From an uncultured Dehalococcoidia bacterium (GTDB taxonomy: Bacteria > Chloroflexota > Dehalococcoidia > Lucifugimonadales > UBA3495), in assembly GCA_951813535.1 (NCBI GenBank), contig OX638345.1:4146608-4210607 (forward strand): a stretch of 64,000 nt of DNA, given 5' to 3'. Below are positions 52,316 through 60,521 of the stretch, in pieces (positions within the stretch are counted from its first letter, which is position 1; each line of letters opens with the position of its first letter). The translations under genes and the position numbers were made by a program. The notes under the pieces are model-generated. The model did not search any database, was not told where the DNA came from, and saw only the letters and a list, made by a program, of their open reading frames with translations.

Positions 52316-54235
52316 TTAGCGGTCCAGCCACACGTCTTCGTACTTGAACTGGTACTGCACTGTTTGAGGAGCGTTGAAGCCCTTGACGTCTCGATGGACC
52401 ATCCAGAGCAAGCCACCCAATTGCATCGTTACCCAATGGTTGTCTTCAAAGCTGTGCAGCCACAGTTCGGCTTCCTTGTTGATTTCCTGGCGGGCATTCA
52501 CATCCTGCTCCACCTTCTGGCGCTCGAACCACTCCTCCAACGATGGACTCGACCAATCGGTGTAGTTGCGAGTGCCACCTTTTCGGTAAACACCGCCGTA
52601 GATGGCATCGAGGTCATACACTACCATGCCCTCGCCCTGACAGCTGATTTCCCAGTCACCCGCGGAATCGGCGGCGCGGGACGTGCCGTACTTGGCATAG
52701 CCGGCCGCGCTGGGCAGCGTCTCAATGTCACCGGTGATGCCCAAGTTATCTTGCAACTGCTGCTTGACAACCTGGCACTGGTCGGGATAGTTGCCAACCT
52801 GGCGCACGGTGTACTGTACTTCAAAGCCGTCGGCAAAGCCGGCCTCGGCCATCAGCGCTTTGGCGTCGGCCAGGTCCTTCTGTCCCTCAGGGGTGTCTTT
52901 AGGGCGAATGCCGGGCCAGGCGTTGCACTCGTCATTAGAGTGTGCCAGGCCCATCAATGGGCAGTAGCTGCCGGAGGTATTGTCGAAGACACGCTCGTCA
53001 ACCTCCTGCCGGTCAACGGTCAGGTTGATAGCCTGCCGCACCTTATGGTCCTGGAATTGGGGCTTCTTGATGTTGAGCATCAGGCCCCAGTTGGTGCCTG
53101 CCGGGATAGGGTGCGCCACGTACTCGCCGTTGGTGCTCTTTTCCAAGTCAAGTTTTTGAGTCGGCGACAGGTTGTCGAAACCGCCGTTGGTCATGTCAAT
53201 CTGGCGGGCCTCGAACTGAGCAATGAGCCGGTCTTTGGCCGTCCCGGGGAAGATGTAATGCTCAATGCGGTCAACGTAAGGCAGTCCGTCCTTGAAGTAA
53301 TTTTCGTTCTTGTTGACCTTGTAGAAATCACCGACCTGGTACTCTTCAAGGATGAACGGGCCTGAGGTCGTTCCACGGTCGATGATGTTCTCGCCCAGGT
53401 TCAGGAAGCAAGGGTTGGCAGCGTTGCGTATCTCGCAGTTGGGATCCGAGTCCAACATATGGCCCGGCAGCACCTTGGCGTAGTCGATGGCCATGAATTT
53501 GATGAATGTGCCGGAGGCAAACTGCAGGTTGAACTCGACGGTCTTGTCGTCGATGGCCCGCAGCACCGCGTCCTGGTTGGTCGGCGTGCAGTCGCCGCCC
53601 TCCTTGTCCACCACTTCCATCTTGACGGTGTAGTTACGCCAGAGGCCGGAGCGCCCTGTGCCGTTGCAAGGGTTGGCGTAGCGGCGCATTGTGGTGATTA
53701 TGTCTGCCGAGGTGATCTCGGTGCCGTCGGTCCACTGCATGTCATCCCGCAGGTGGAAGGTATAGGTCAGGCCGTCAGGACTCACGTCCCACGACTCGGC
53801 CAGGTCGCCGGTGACGGCGGCGGTGTCCACCGGGTCGAACTGCACTATCTGGTTGTACAGCTGCGAGTAGGAAATCACGCTGGACAGTGAGCCTGAGCCC
53901 AGGGGATCCCAGTCTTTGGTATCGGCGTAAGCCGACATTATCAGGGTGCCGCCGCCCTGGGCGCCGGCGCTGGGCGTCGGCGTAGCAGCCACGCGCGGCA
54001 CGGCCGTGGGCGCCGGAGTGTTAGTGGGGCGCACGGTAGCGGCCATGGCCTCGGGGATCGGAGTGTTGGTCGGTTGTTCCATCGCGGGCGCTTGAGTGGC
54101 GGCCGGCTGTGCCGGAGCCGCGGGAGCGGGCGGCGCTTCGGCTCCGCCGCAAGCGATGCCGACCATCAACGCAGCGGCGCCCGCGATCAGCGGCAGCGTC
54201 CGCAGGAATGGTCGGCCCAGGGTAAATGGCTTCAT
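52316..54235 (-). CDS. ABC transporter solute-binding lipoprotein, family 5 (cassette 2)
   Basis: 639 residues. The lipoprotein signal ends at MVGIAC-G (Cys near 29), then a Pro/Ala/Thr linker to about residue 92, then the SBP family 5 domain: SAYADTKDWDPLG, LAESWDVSPDGLTYTFHLRDD, ADIITTMRRY, PQFQDHKVRQAINLTVDR. It binds peptides or similar solutes outside the membrane. GGAGG lies 12 nt upstream of the ATG. A TTCACA/TTATAT promoter sits upstream. Paralogue at 56570-58456. Confidence 0.9.
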   Translation of the reverse strand: MKPFTLGRPFLRTLPLIAGAAALMVGIACGGAEAPPAPAAPAQPAATQAPAMEQPTNTPIPEAMAATVRPTNTPAPTAVPRVAATPTPSAGAQGGGTLIMSAYADTKDWDPLGSGSLSSVISYSQLYNQIVQFDPVDTAAVTGDLAESWDVSPDGLTYTFHLRDDMQWTDGTEITSADIITTMRRYANPCNGTGRSGLWRNYTVKMEVVDKEGGDCTPTNQDAVLRAIDDKTVEFNLQFASGTFIKFMAIDYAKVLPGHMLDSDPNCEIRNAANPCFLNLGENIIDRGTTSGPFILEEYQVGDFYKVNKNENYFKDGLPYVDRIEHYIFPGTAKDRLIAQFEARQIDMTNGGFDNLSPTQKLDLEKSTNGEYVAHPIPAGTNWGLMLNIKKPQFQDHKVRQAINLTVDRQEVDERVFDNTSGSYCPLMGLAHSNDECNAWPGIRPKDTPEGQKDLADAKALMAEAGFADGFEVQYTVRQVGNYPDQCQVVKQQLQDNLGITGDIETLPSAAGYAKYGTSRAADSAGDWEISCQGEGMVVYDLDAIYGGVYRKGGTRNYTDWSSPSLEEWFERQKVEQDVNARQEINKEAELWLHSFEDNHWVTMQLGGLLWMVHRDVKGFNAPQTVQYQFKYEDVWLDR

Positions 54236-54321
54236 AGTTGTTTAGAACCTCCACGTATCGTTATTACGATTGAGTGCCTTTGCGGATGGGCGGTAAAGGG
54301 GCTATTGTCCGCAATCAGAAA

Positions 54322-54351
54322 ATATAATCCCCGGCCGTGGCCAATTGTGAA
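54322..54351 (-). promoter_or_regulatory. Candidate promoter of ABC cassette 2
   Basis: On the minus strand TTCACA (54346-54351), an 18-nt spacer, and TTATAT (54322-54327), about 87 nt before the solute-binding gene start. Matches to consensus are moderate. The position downstream of a terminator supports a separate transcription unit. Confidence 0.45.
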
Positions 54352-54454
54352 ATTAACCACAAACCGTGAGATACGAGCGAGAATGGTAGACCACCCGGTT
54401 CACCGTGTCAATAGCTAATGTGTGGGAACAGTCGCCACGGTTACGAATTACGCA

Positions 54455-54486
54455 CAAAGTAAAGCCCCTTCCGATTGGAAGGGGCT
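54455..54486 (-). terminator. Terminator of ABC cassette 1
   Basis: 10-bp perfect arms (54463-54472 and 54477-54486, AGCCCCTTCC and its complement), loop GATT. Read on the minus strand the stem is followed by TTTACTTTG, a partial T-run. It starts 23 nt after the permease stop at 54510, ending the cassette that begins at 58456. Confidence 0.75.
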
Positions 54487-54509
54487 ATCCAACGCAATGT
54501 ATTTCGACC

Positions 54510-55430
54510 CTACCGGCCGCGTAGCCGCGGATCCAGGGTGTCCCGCAACGCGTCGCCCAGGAAGTTGACCGAAAACACCACCACGGAAATGGCAATGCCG
54601 GGGAAAACCGCCAGCCACCAGGCGGTGCGAATATACTTTTGCGCTCCCTCCGTCAGCATCCCTCCCCAGGTGGGAATGTCCGGTGATACCCCCACCCCCA
54701 GGAACGTCAGCGACGCCTCGATGATGATCGCCAGTCCCAGGGTGATAGTGCTCAGCACAATGTAGCTGGCGGTTACGTTCGGCATGATGTGTCGCAGCAT
54801 GATTCGCCAGGGGCGCGCCCCGATGGCCTGGGCCGCCAGCGTGTAGTCCAGCTCCTTGATACTCAATACCTGCGAGCGGATCACCCGGATCGCGCCTGGC
54901 GTCAAAATCACCACCAGCGCGGCCACGATGTTGTTGATCGACGGCCCTAACGCCGCCGTGAGGCCCAGAGCCATAATGATGGCCGGGAATGCCATCAGAG
55001 CGTCGACGATGCGTTGAATGGCGAGATCAAGGACCCCGCCGACGTAGGCGCTGAGAATTCCGATGACGGTGCCCAGCGTGATACCGATGATCACGCTCAT
55101 CAAGCCGACGTACATGGATACGCGAGCCCCGTAGATGATCCGGCTCAGCACGTCCCGGCCCAGTTCATCTGCGCCAAGGAGAGCGCCGGCCTGTGGTGCC
55201 GCGAAGGGTTCGTGCTCCAGGTCCAGCGGGTCGTAGGGCGAAATGACCCCCGAGAAGACCGCCGTCAGGATCGTCAGGATGATGATGCCGGCGCTGACCG
55301 CGCCCAGTGGTTTCGTGCGGGCAAAGGCCACCACCTTTTGCAGCGTGGTCTGCTTAGGGTGCATGTCCAGCAGCTGCGCTTCAACTGCCGCCATGTCGGT
55401 CACGGGTTGTCCGGTATTGGTGGTGGTCAT
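54510..55430 (-). CDS. Dipeptide/oligopeptide-type ABC permease, DppC-like (cassette 1)
   Basis: 306 residues. Helix AVSAGIIILTILTAVFSGV, ISPYDPLDLE, LGADELGRDVLSRIIYGA, and EAA segment TLGLAIIIEASLTFLGVG. The cytoplasmic N-terminal segment (MHPKQTTLQKVVAFARTKPLG) also matches its counterpart in cassette 2, showing duplication. It is the last gene of cassette 1, followed by a terminator. Confidence 0.9.
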   Translation of the reverse strand: MTTTNTGQPVTDMAAVEAQLLDMHPKQTTLQKVVAFARTKPLGAVSAGIIILTILTAVFSGVISPYDPLDLEHEPFAAPQAGALLGADELGRDVLSRIIYGARVSMYVGLMSVIIGITLGTVIGILSAYVGGVLDLAIQRIVDALMAFPAIIMALGLTAALGPSINNIVAALVVILTPGAIRVIRSQVLSIKELDYTLAAQAIGARPWRIMLRHIMPNVTASYIVLSTITLGLAIIIEASLTFLGVGVSPDIPTWGGMLTEGAQKYIRTAWWLAVFPGIAISVVVFSVNFLGDALRDTLDPRLRGR

Positions 55431-55492
55431 CCTATGCTCCGTGGTCGACTGTTCACTTTGCGGGATGAGAGGGCTGCAAAAAGATTCGAGCC

Positions 55493-56446
55493 CTAGGCGT
55501 AACGGATGCGTGGGTCAAGCCAGCCGTAGAGCAGGTCCACAAGCAAGTTGACGACCACTATTGACAGGGCCACGATAACGATGACGGCCTGGATGGTTGG
55601 AAAGTCTCGCTGGTAGATTGAGTCGATCAGCAACTGGCCCACGCCGGGTATCAGGAATATCTTCTCGATGATCACCGTGCCGCCGAAAAGACGCCCGAAT
55701 TGCCAACCGGAAATCGTCAGGACTGGCAAAACTGCGTTTTTGAGACCGTGGCGGGATAGCACCATGATCTCCCGGAGCCCCTTGGCCCGGGCGGTCCGCA
55801 TGTAGTCCTCACGCAGGATCTCCATCATCGACGAACGCGTTACCCGTGCTATGAACGCCATGTCGTAGAAGCCCAGCGCCAGCGCCGGCAGCATCAGCTG
55901 CTTGATATTGGTCCAAGGGTCTTCCCAGATGTCCTCGTAGCCCAAAGGCGGCAACCAACCGAAGGCGCGTATCAGCACCAGGGTCAATAAGATGCCGCTG
56001 AAGAACGTCGGGATGGAAATGCCCACCAGCGTAAATACCCTGGAGAGGTAGTCCAGCGGGCTGTCCGGCTTGATGGCGGATATAACTCCCAGCGGCACCG
56101 CGCACACCACCGCCAGCAGGATGCCCAGGATGGCCAGTTCGATGGTGACCGGAATGCGCTGGCCCAGACGCTCCATCACCGGGCCGCCCCACCAGTACGA
56201 GGTGCCGAAGTCACCCTGCAGGATACCGCCGATCCACTCGAAGTACTGGATTGGGATGGGCCGGTCGGTACCCAGTTCGGCCCGGAGCTGCGCCAGTTCC
56301 TCCTGCGTGTAGACGGCATCGTCGGCGCTCAATATCGCCAGCGCCGGATCCCCGGGAATCAGCCGCATCACCACGAAAACGATAACCGTGACCAGCAACA
56401 CCGTCGGTATGAATAGGCCAATTCGTTTGATGGTGTACTGTCGCAT
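55493..56446 (-). CDS. Dipeptide/oligopeptide-type ABC permease, DppB-like (cassette 1)
   Basis: 317 residues, highly similar to the 51261-52217 product: RIGLFIPTVLLVTVIVFVVM, RLIPGDPALAIL, SSMMEILREDYMRTARAKGL. Six membrane helices. It lies downstream of the solute-binding gene with a 123-nt gap carrying a GC-rich hairpin, and upstream of the DppC-like gene (62 nt). Confidence 0.9.
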   Translation of the reverse strand: MRQYTIKRIGLFIPTVLLVTVIVFVVMRLIPGDPALAILSADDAVYTQEELAQLRAELGTDRPIPIQYFEWIGGILQGDFGTSYWWGGPVMERLGQRIPVTIELAILGILLAVVCAVPLGVISAIKPDSPLDYLSRVFTLVGISIPTFFSGILLTLVLIRAFGWLPPLGYEDIWEDPWTNIKQLMLPALALGFYDMAFIARVTRSSMMEILREDYMRTARAKGLREIMVLSRHGLKNAVLPVLTISGWQFGRLFGGTVIIEKIFLIPGVGQLLIDSIYQRDFPTIQAVIVIVALSIVVVNLLVDLLYGWLDPRIRYA

Positions 56447-56474
56447 TGCTCAAGCCTCGCCCGGCCGCCCACGA

Positions 56475-56503
56475 CGGGGCGGGAGGAACCTGTATCCGCC
56501 CCG
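56475..56503. repeat. GC-rich hairpin inside ABC cassette 1
   Basis: CGGGGCGG (56475-56482) and CCGCCCCG (56496-56503), 13-nt loop. It lies between the solute-binding gene and permease genes, the same place where cassette 2 has its 28-bp palindrome. The sequence differs from that palindrome. Confidence 0.6.
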
Positions 56504-56569
56504 CCCGTCTGGACGTTATTCCAATGTCCAACTGCTGGATAATTCCTCGATACTAATCGGACTGGATCC

Positions 56570-58456
56570 TTAGCGGTCCCACCACAGGTGCTCGTGTTTG
56601 AAGCCGTACTGCACGGTCTGCGGGGCGTTGAACCCTTTGATGTCGCGGTTCACTACCCAGAAATTCCGGCCCAGGGTCAGGCTGACCCAGTGGTTGTCGT
56701 GGAATTCGTGGAGCCAGATCTCCGCTACTTTGTTGATCTCCCGGCGCTTCTCCGGGTCCAATTGCACCTTCTGCTCTTCGAACCACGCATTCATCTCGGG
56801 GGTTTCCCAGTCGGTGTAGTTGCGGGTGCCGCCCTTGAGGAAGATGCCTCCATACACGGCGTCAATATCGAAGACGGTCATGCCGTCGGCCTGGCAGCCC
56901 ACGTCCCATTCGCCGTTGGCATCGGCCGGCCGGGACGTGCCGTATTTGGCGTAGCCTGCCGCGCTGGGATAGGTTTGGATTTCGCCGGTGATGCCCAGGT
57001 GTTCTTCCAGGTCCTGCTTGATGACCGAGCACTCGGCCACATAGGTGCCCACCTGCCGCGCCGTATATTCGATTTCAAACCCGTCGGGGTATCCCGCTTC
57101 CGCCATCAGTTGCCTGGCTCGGGCAATGTCTTCCTGCCCGCCCGGGGTGTCCTTGGGACGCATTCCAGGCCAGGTTACGCACTCCTCGTAGTCGTGGGCC
57201 AGACCAACCAGCGGGCAGTGGCCGCGACCCGCCCCGTGCAGCGACCGCTCGTTCACCTTCTGCCGGTCCACCGCCAGGTTGATGGCCTGGCGCACCCGGT
57301 GGTCGGTGAAGGGTTCCCTCTTCACGTTGAGCATGAAGCCGCGGGTCCCACCCAGCACCTCGTGCGCCACGTACTCGCTGTTGGTAGACGTCTCGATGGC
57401 GTAGTTCTCCGGCGCCGTCAGGTTGTTGGCCGCGGCGTTGGACATGTCGATCTGTCCGCCCTCCACCTGAGCGATGAACGTGGCCGGGACGGTGATGATG
57501 AAGTGCTCGATGCGGTCGAAGTAGGGCAGCCCTTCCTTGAAGTAATCAGGGTTCCGGTTGACCGTGTAGTGGTTGCCGGACTGGTACTCTTCCAGTATGA
57601 AGGGCCCCGAAGTGGCCTGATGATCCAGGATGTTCTCCGCGAGGTTCAGGTCGATGTCCTGTTCCAGCAGGTGCTTGGGCAGGATCTTTGCGTAGTCAAT
57701 TGCCAGGAACTTGATGAACGCGCCGGAGGCGAAGGCGAGGTTGTACTCCACCGTATAGTCGTCCACCTTGCGTATCACTTCGTCCGCGTTAAGGGCCGTG
57801 CAGTCCGCTTTGTCCGCAAGTTCCACCACCTCGATGGGGATGGTGTACTGCCGCCACAGGCCGGAGCGGCCGCGACCATTGCAGGGGTTGCCGTAACGCT
57901 GCATGGAGTACACCACGTCGTCGGCGTCCAGAGTTTCACCGTCGGTCCACTTGATGCCCTCGCGCAGGTGGAAGGTGAACGACGTGCCCTCCTCGTTGGT
58001 CTCCCAGCTTTCCGCCAGGTCACCCACGACCGCGGTGGGGTCTTCAGTATCAAACTGAACAACCTGGTTGTACAACTGCGAGTAGGAGATCACGCTGGAC
58101 AGGGAGGACGACCCCAGCGGGTCCCAGTCCTTGGTGTCCGCATAGGCAGACATATGAACCAGGCCGCCGGACTGTGGCCCGCTGCTAGGAACCGGCGTGG
58201 GAGCGGTGCGAATCACCGTCGTGGGCGCCGGTGTGCTGGTCGGGCGGATAGTTGCCAATGGCGGCGGAGTAAACGTGGGAGTGGGGTCCGAGACAGAAGC
58301 CGGGGCTTGTGCGGCGGGAGCGGCGGTGGCTGGCTGCGCTTGGGCCGCCGGCGCCTGAGTGGCTTGAGGCGTTTCCGCCGCGCCCCCGCACGCTATCCCT
58401 ATAACCAACATGGCTGCAACGCACGCCATTGGGATCGTTTTCAGGTACTTAGACAT
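56570..58456 (-). CDS. ABC transporter solute-binding lipoprotein, family 5 (cassette 1)
   Basis: 628 residues. The lipoprotein signal ends at LVIGIAC-G (Cys near 23), then an Ala/Pro/Gln-rich linker, then an SBP family 5 domain: SAYADTKDWDPLGSSSLSS, LAESWETNEEGTSFTFHLREG. It is closely related to the 52316-54235 product along its length, so cassettes 1 and 2 are duplicates. AGGAG is 8 nt before ATG 58456; an upstream in-frame start at 58477 is not used. Confidence 0.9.
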   Translation of the reverse strand: MSKYLKTIPMACVAAMLVIGIACGGAAETPQATQAPAAQAQPATAAPAAQAPASVSDPTPTFTPPPLATIRPTSTPAPTTVIRTAPTPVPSSGPQSGGLVHMSAYADTKDWDPLGSSSLSSVISYSQLYNQVVQFDTEDPTAVVGDLAESWETNEEGTSFTFHLREGIKWTDGETLDADDVVYSMQRYGNPCNGRGRSGLWRQYTIPIEVVELADKADCTALNADEVIRKVDDYTVEYNLAFASGAFIKFLAIDYAKILPKHLLEQDIDLNLAENILDHQATSGPFILEEYQSGNHYTVNRNPDYFKEGLPYFDRIEHFIITVPATFIAQVEGGQIDMSNAAANNLTAPENYAIETSTNSEYVAHEVLGGTRGFMLNVKREPFTDHRVRQAINLAVDRQKVNERSLHGAGRGHCPLVGLAHDYEECVTWPGMRPKDTPGGQEDIARARQLMAEAGYPDGFEIEYTARQVGTYVAECSVIKQDLEEHLGITGEIQTYPSAAGYAKYGTSRPADANGEWDVGCQADGMTVFDIDAVYGGIFLKGGTRNYTDWETPEMNAWFEEQKVQLDPEKRREINKVAEIWLHEFHDNHWVSLTLGRNFWVVNRDIKGFNAPQTVQYGFKHEHLWWDR

Positions 58457-58768
58457 CGTAGCTACTCCTGTATGCACAAATTATGGTTGGTGAAAGGCAT
58501 TGACGCAGGATGAGAGGACCACTGCTATCATGTTTCGCCTTTTGACCTGCCGAGTTTAATCATAATTGTCCATATAGTCAATAATTTTTATCATATTTCG
58601 TAATATATCGCTACGTAATGTACGATTATGAACTAAATCACGAATCGCAATAATCCAACCGGCGTTCCGCACCGCGTTGCTGCGAATCTCCCGCTGTTGA
58701 CTACGCGTCGTCACGCCGATAGGCTTTTTGCCTGTTGCACACCATCCACCTCCAGGAGCGCCTGCCCC
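58457..58768. promoter_or_regulatory. AT-rich intergenic region with probable divergent promoters
   Basis: 312 nt without a gene. About 58545-58660 is strongly AT-rich, unlike the rest of the window. A minus-strand TTGACT (58576-58581) is followed after 17 nt by TAAACT, a modest -35/-10 pair for cassette 1. The plus-strand promoter of the downstream enoyl-CoA hydratase must also be here. AGGAG before 58456 and CAGGAG before 58769 are the two ribosome sites. A minus-strand frame through the region is not protein-like. Confidence 0.5.
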
Positions 58769-59620
58769 ATGACCGACACCGCCGCCGTACAAACTCCAGC
58801 CGTCGATGCGCCGGTTGATGCCAGCGGACATATCCTCGTCCGCCGCGAATCTCCGGTTGCGACCGTGACCATCAACCGGCCGGCCCAACGCAACGCCATT
58901 TCGCTTGATATGTGGGTGCAGCTGACCGCACTGTTGCGCGATCTGGACGCCGACCGGGACGTCCGTTGCGTCGTGATCACCGGCGCCCCGAGCCCGGATG
59001 GAGGAGCAGAGGCGTTCTCCGCCGGCGCGGACATCAGCGATTTCGAGCAGCACCGCAGCGACTCCACCAAGGGGCGTGTTTACAACGCGGCCGTCGACGG
59101 GCTGCTGGAGACGGTGGGAGAGATCGGCACCCCGGTCATATCGATGATCCGCGGGTTCGCCGCCGGCGGCGGCTGTGAGCTCGCCGTCGCCACCGACCTG
59201 CGCATCGCCGCCGAGGGCAGCCGCCTGGGCATACCGGTAGCGCGCCTGGGCATCACCATCGGACACCGCGAGATGTACGGGCTGGTGAACCTGGTGGGCA
59301 AGGGCAACGCCCTCTACATCCTCCTGTCGGGCCGGCTGCTGGAAGCCGACGAGGCCCTCCGCATTGGCCTGGTCAACCAGGTGGTGCCCTCGGACCGGCT
59401 GGAAGAATTCACCTACAAGCTGGCCGCCGACATCGCCGCCCTGGCTCCCCTGTCCCACGCCGTCAACAAGAAGACCATGAACCAGGTGCTGGCCAAGCCC
59501 TCTCTCGATCTAACCCCGGAGGAAGCGGAACTTCCCCTGGGTCAGTTCGACACCCGCGACTACCACGAGGGATTTCGCGCCTTCCTGGAAAAACGCCGAC
59601 CCCAATTCATCGGCGAGTAG
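58769..59620 (+). CDS. Enoyl-CoA hydratase/isomerase family protein
   Basis: 283 residues of the crotonase fold: NRPAQRNAISLDMW, FSAGADISDFEQH, and RGFAAGGGCELAVATDLRIA (oxyanion hole). The Glu positions of the classical hydratase fall in GIPVARLGITIGHREMYGL, so substrate is uncertain. ATG 58769 has CAGGAG 10 nt upstream. It is distinct from the 29.3 kb gene. The TlyA gene begins 11 nt after its stop. Confidence 0.87.
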   Translation: MTDTAAVQTPAVDAPVDASGHILVRRESPVATVTINRPAQRNAISLDMWVQLTALLRDLDADRDVRCVVITGAPSPDGGAEAFSAGADISDFEQHRSDSTKGRVYNAAVDGLLETVGEIGTPVISMIRGFAAGGGCELAVATDLRIAAEGSRLGIPVARLGITIGHREMYGLVNLVGKGNALYILLSGRLLEADEALRIGLVNQVVPSDRLEEFTYKLAADIAALAPLSHAVNKKTMNQVLAKPSLDLTPEEAELPLGQFDTRDYHEGFRAFLEKRRPQFIGE

Positions 59621-59631
59621 CGGCTGATCCG

Positions 59632-60405
59632 ATGCCAGGCCCTCCGCAGCAGCAACCGCGCCGGCGGAACCGCCAACGCGCCGACGTGCTGCTGGTGGAG
59701 CGGGGCCTGGTGGAGAGCCGAGAGCAGGCCCAGGCCCTGATCATGGCCGGCGCGGTGCTCTCACCGGCGGGGCCGGTGCAGAAGGCCGGCACGTTCCTGG
59801 ACCCCGACACGCGCCTGGAACTTCGCGAGCGTCTTCCTTACGTCAGTCGCGGCGGCGTCAAGTTGGCCCATGCCCTGGACGCCTGGGCGCAGCCTCACGG
59901 CGTACCGCTGGACGGTATCACCGCCCTGGACGTGGGCGCCTCCACCGGCGGGTTCACCGACTGCCTGCTCCAGCGCGGCGCGGCGCGCGTCTACGCCATC
60001 GACGTGGGACACGGCCAACTGCACTACCGACTGCGTCAGGACCCGCGGGTAACGTGCATGGAGAAGGTCAACGCCCGGTACCCCTTCGATCTGCCGGAGG
60101 CCGTCGATCTGCTGGTCACTGACGTGTCCTTCATATCTCTAACCATGGCGTTGCCCGAGCCGTTGACGCACCTGAAGCCGGGCGGATATGCCATCGCGCT
60201 CGTCAAGCCCCAATTCGAGGCCCGCCGCGGCGAGGTCGGCAAGGGCGGAATCGTTCGTGACGACGCCCTGCGCACCGACATCCTCGCCAGGGTCCAGGAA
60301 TGGCTGGCATCGCGCGACGATGTCACCCTGCTTGACACGATCCCGTCGCCGATCACGGGAGACGCGGGAAATCGGGAGTTCCTGACGCTTCTGCTCAGGC
60401 ATTAA
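59632..60405 (+). CDS. tlyA: TlyA family rRNA 2'-O-methyltransferase
   Basis: 257 residues. An N-terminal S4 RNA-binding domain (about 17-78, RADVLLVERGLVESREQAQALI), then YVSRGGVKL and the SAM motif ALDVGASTGGFTDCLL, plus LLVTDVSFISL and LVKPQFEA. It should methylate ribose 2'-OH of 16S and/or 23S rRNA. It is full length. The NAD kinase/recN cluster seen with tlyA in many bacteria is not here. Possibly co-transcribed with the preceding hydratase. Confidence 0.9.
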   Translation: MPGPPQQQPRRRNRQRADVLLVERGLVESREQAQALIMAGAVLSPAGPVQKAGTFLDPDTRLELRERLPYVSRGGVKLAHALDAWAQPHGVPLDGITALDVGASTGGFTDCLLQRGAARVYAIDVGHGQLHYRLRQDPRVTCMEKVNARYPFDLPEAVDLLVTDVSFISLTMALPEPLTHLKPGGYAIALVKPQFEARRGEVGKGGIVRDDALRTDILARVQEWLASRDDVTLLDTIPSPITGDAGNREFLTLLLRH

Positions 60406-60521
60406 TAATAAGCGTAATTCGGCGGCAATCCGCGTAGATCTAAACCCTTCACGTTACCGTATACGTAGTTTATCCCCATTCTGTTCGATGTAATTTGACG
60501 CCCGCAACTGGGGGGATCCAG

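Noticed and set aside
56588-58513. Plus-strand open frame (641 codons) opposite the solute-binding gene
   Set aside because: Antisense to an obvious SBP family 5 gene; low-complexity translation.
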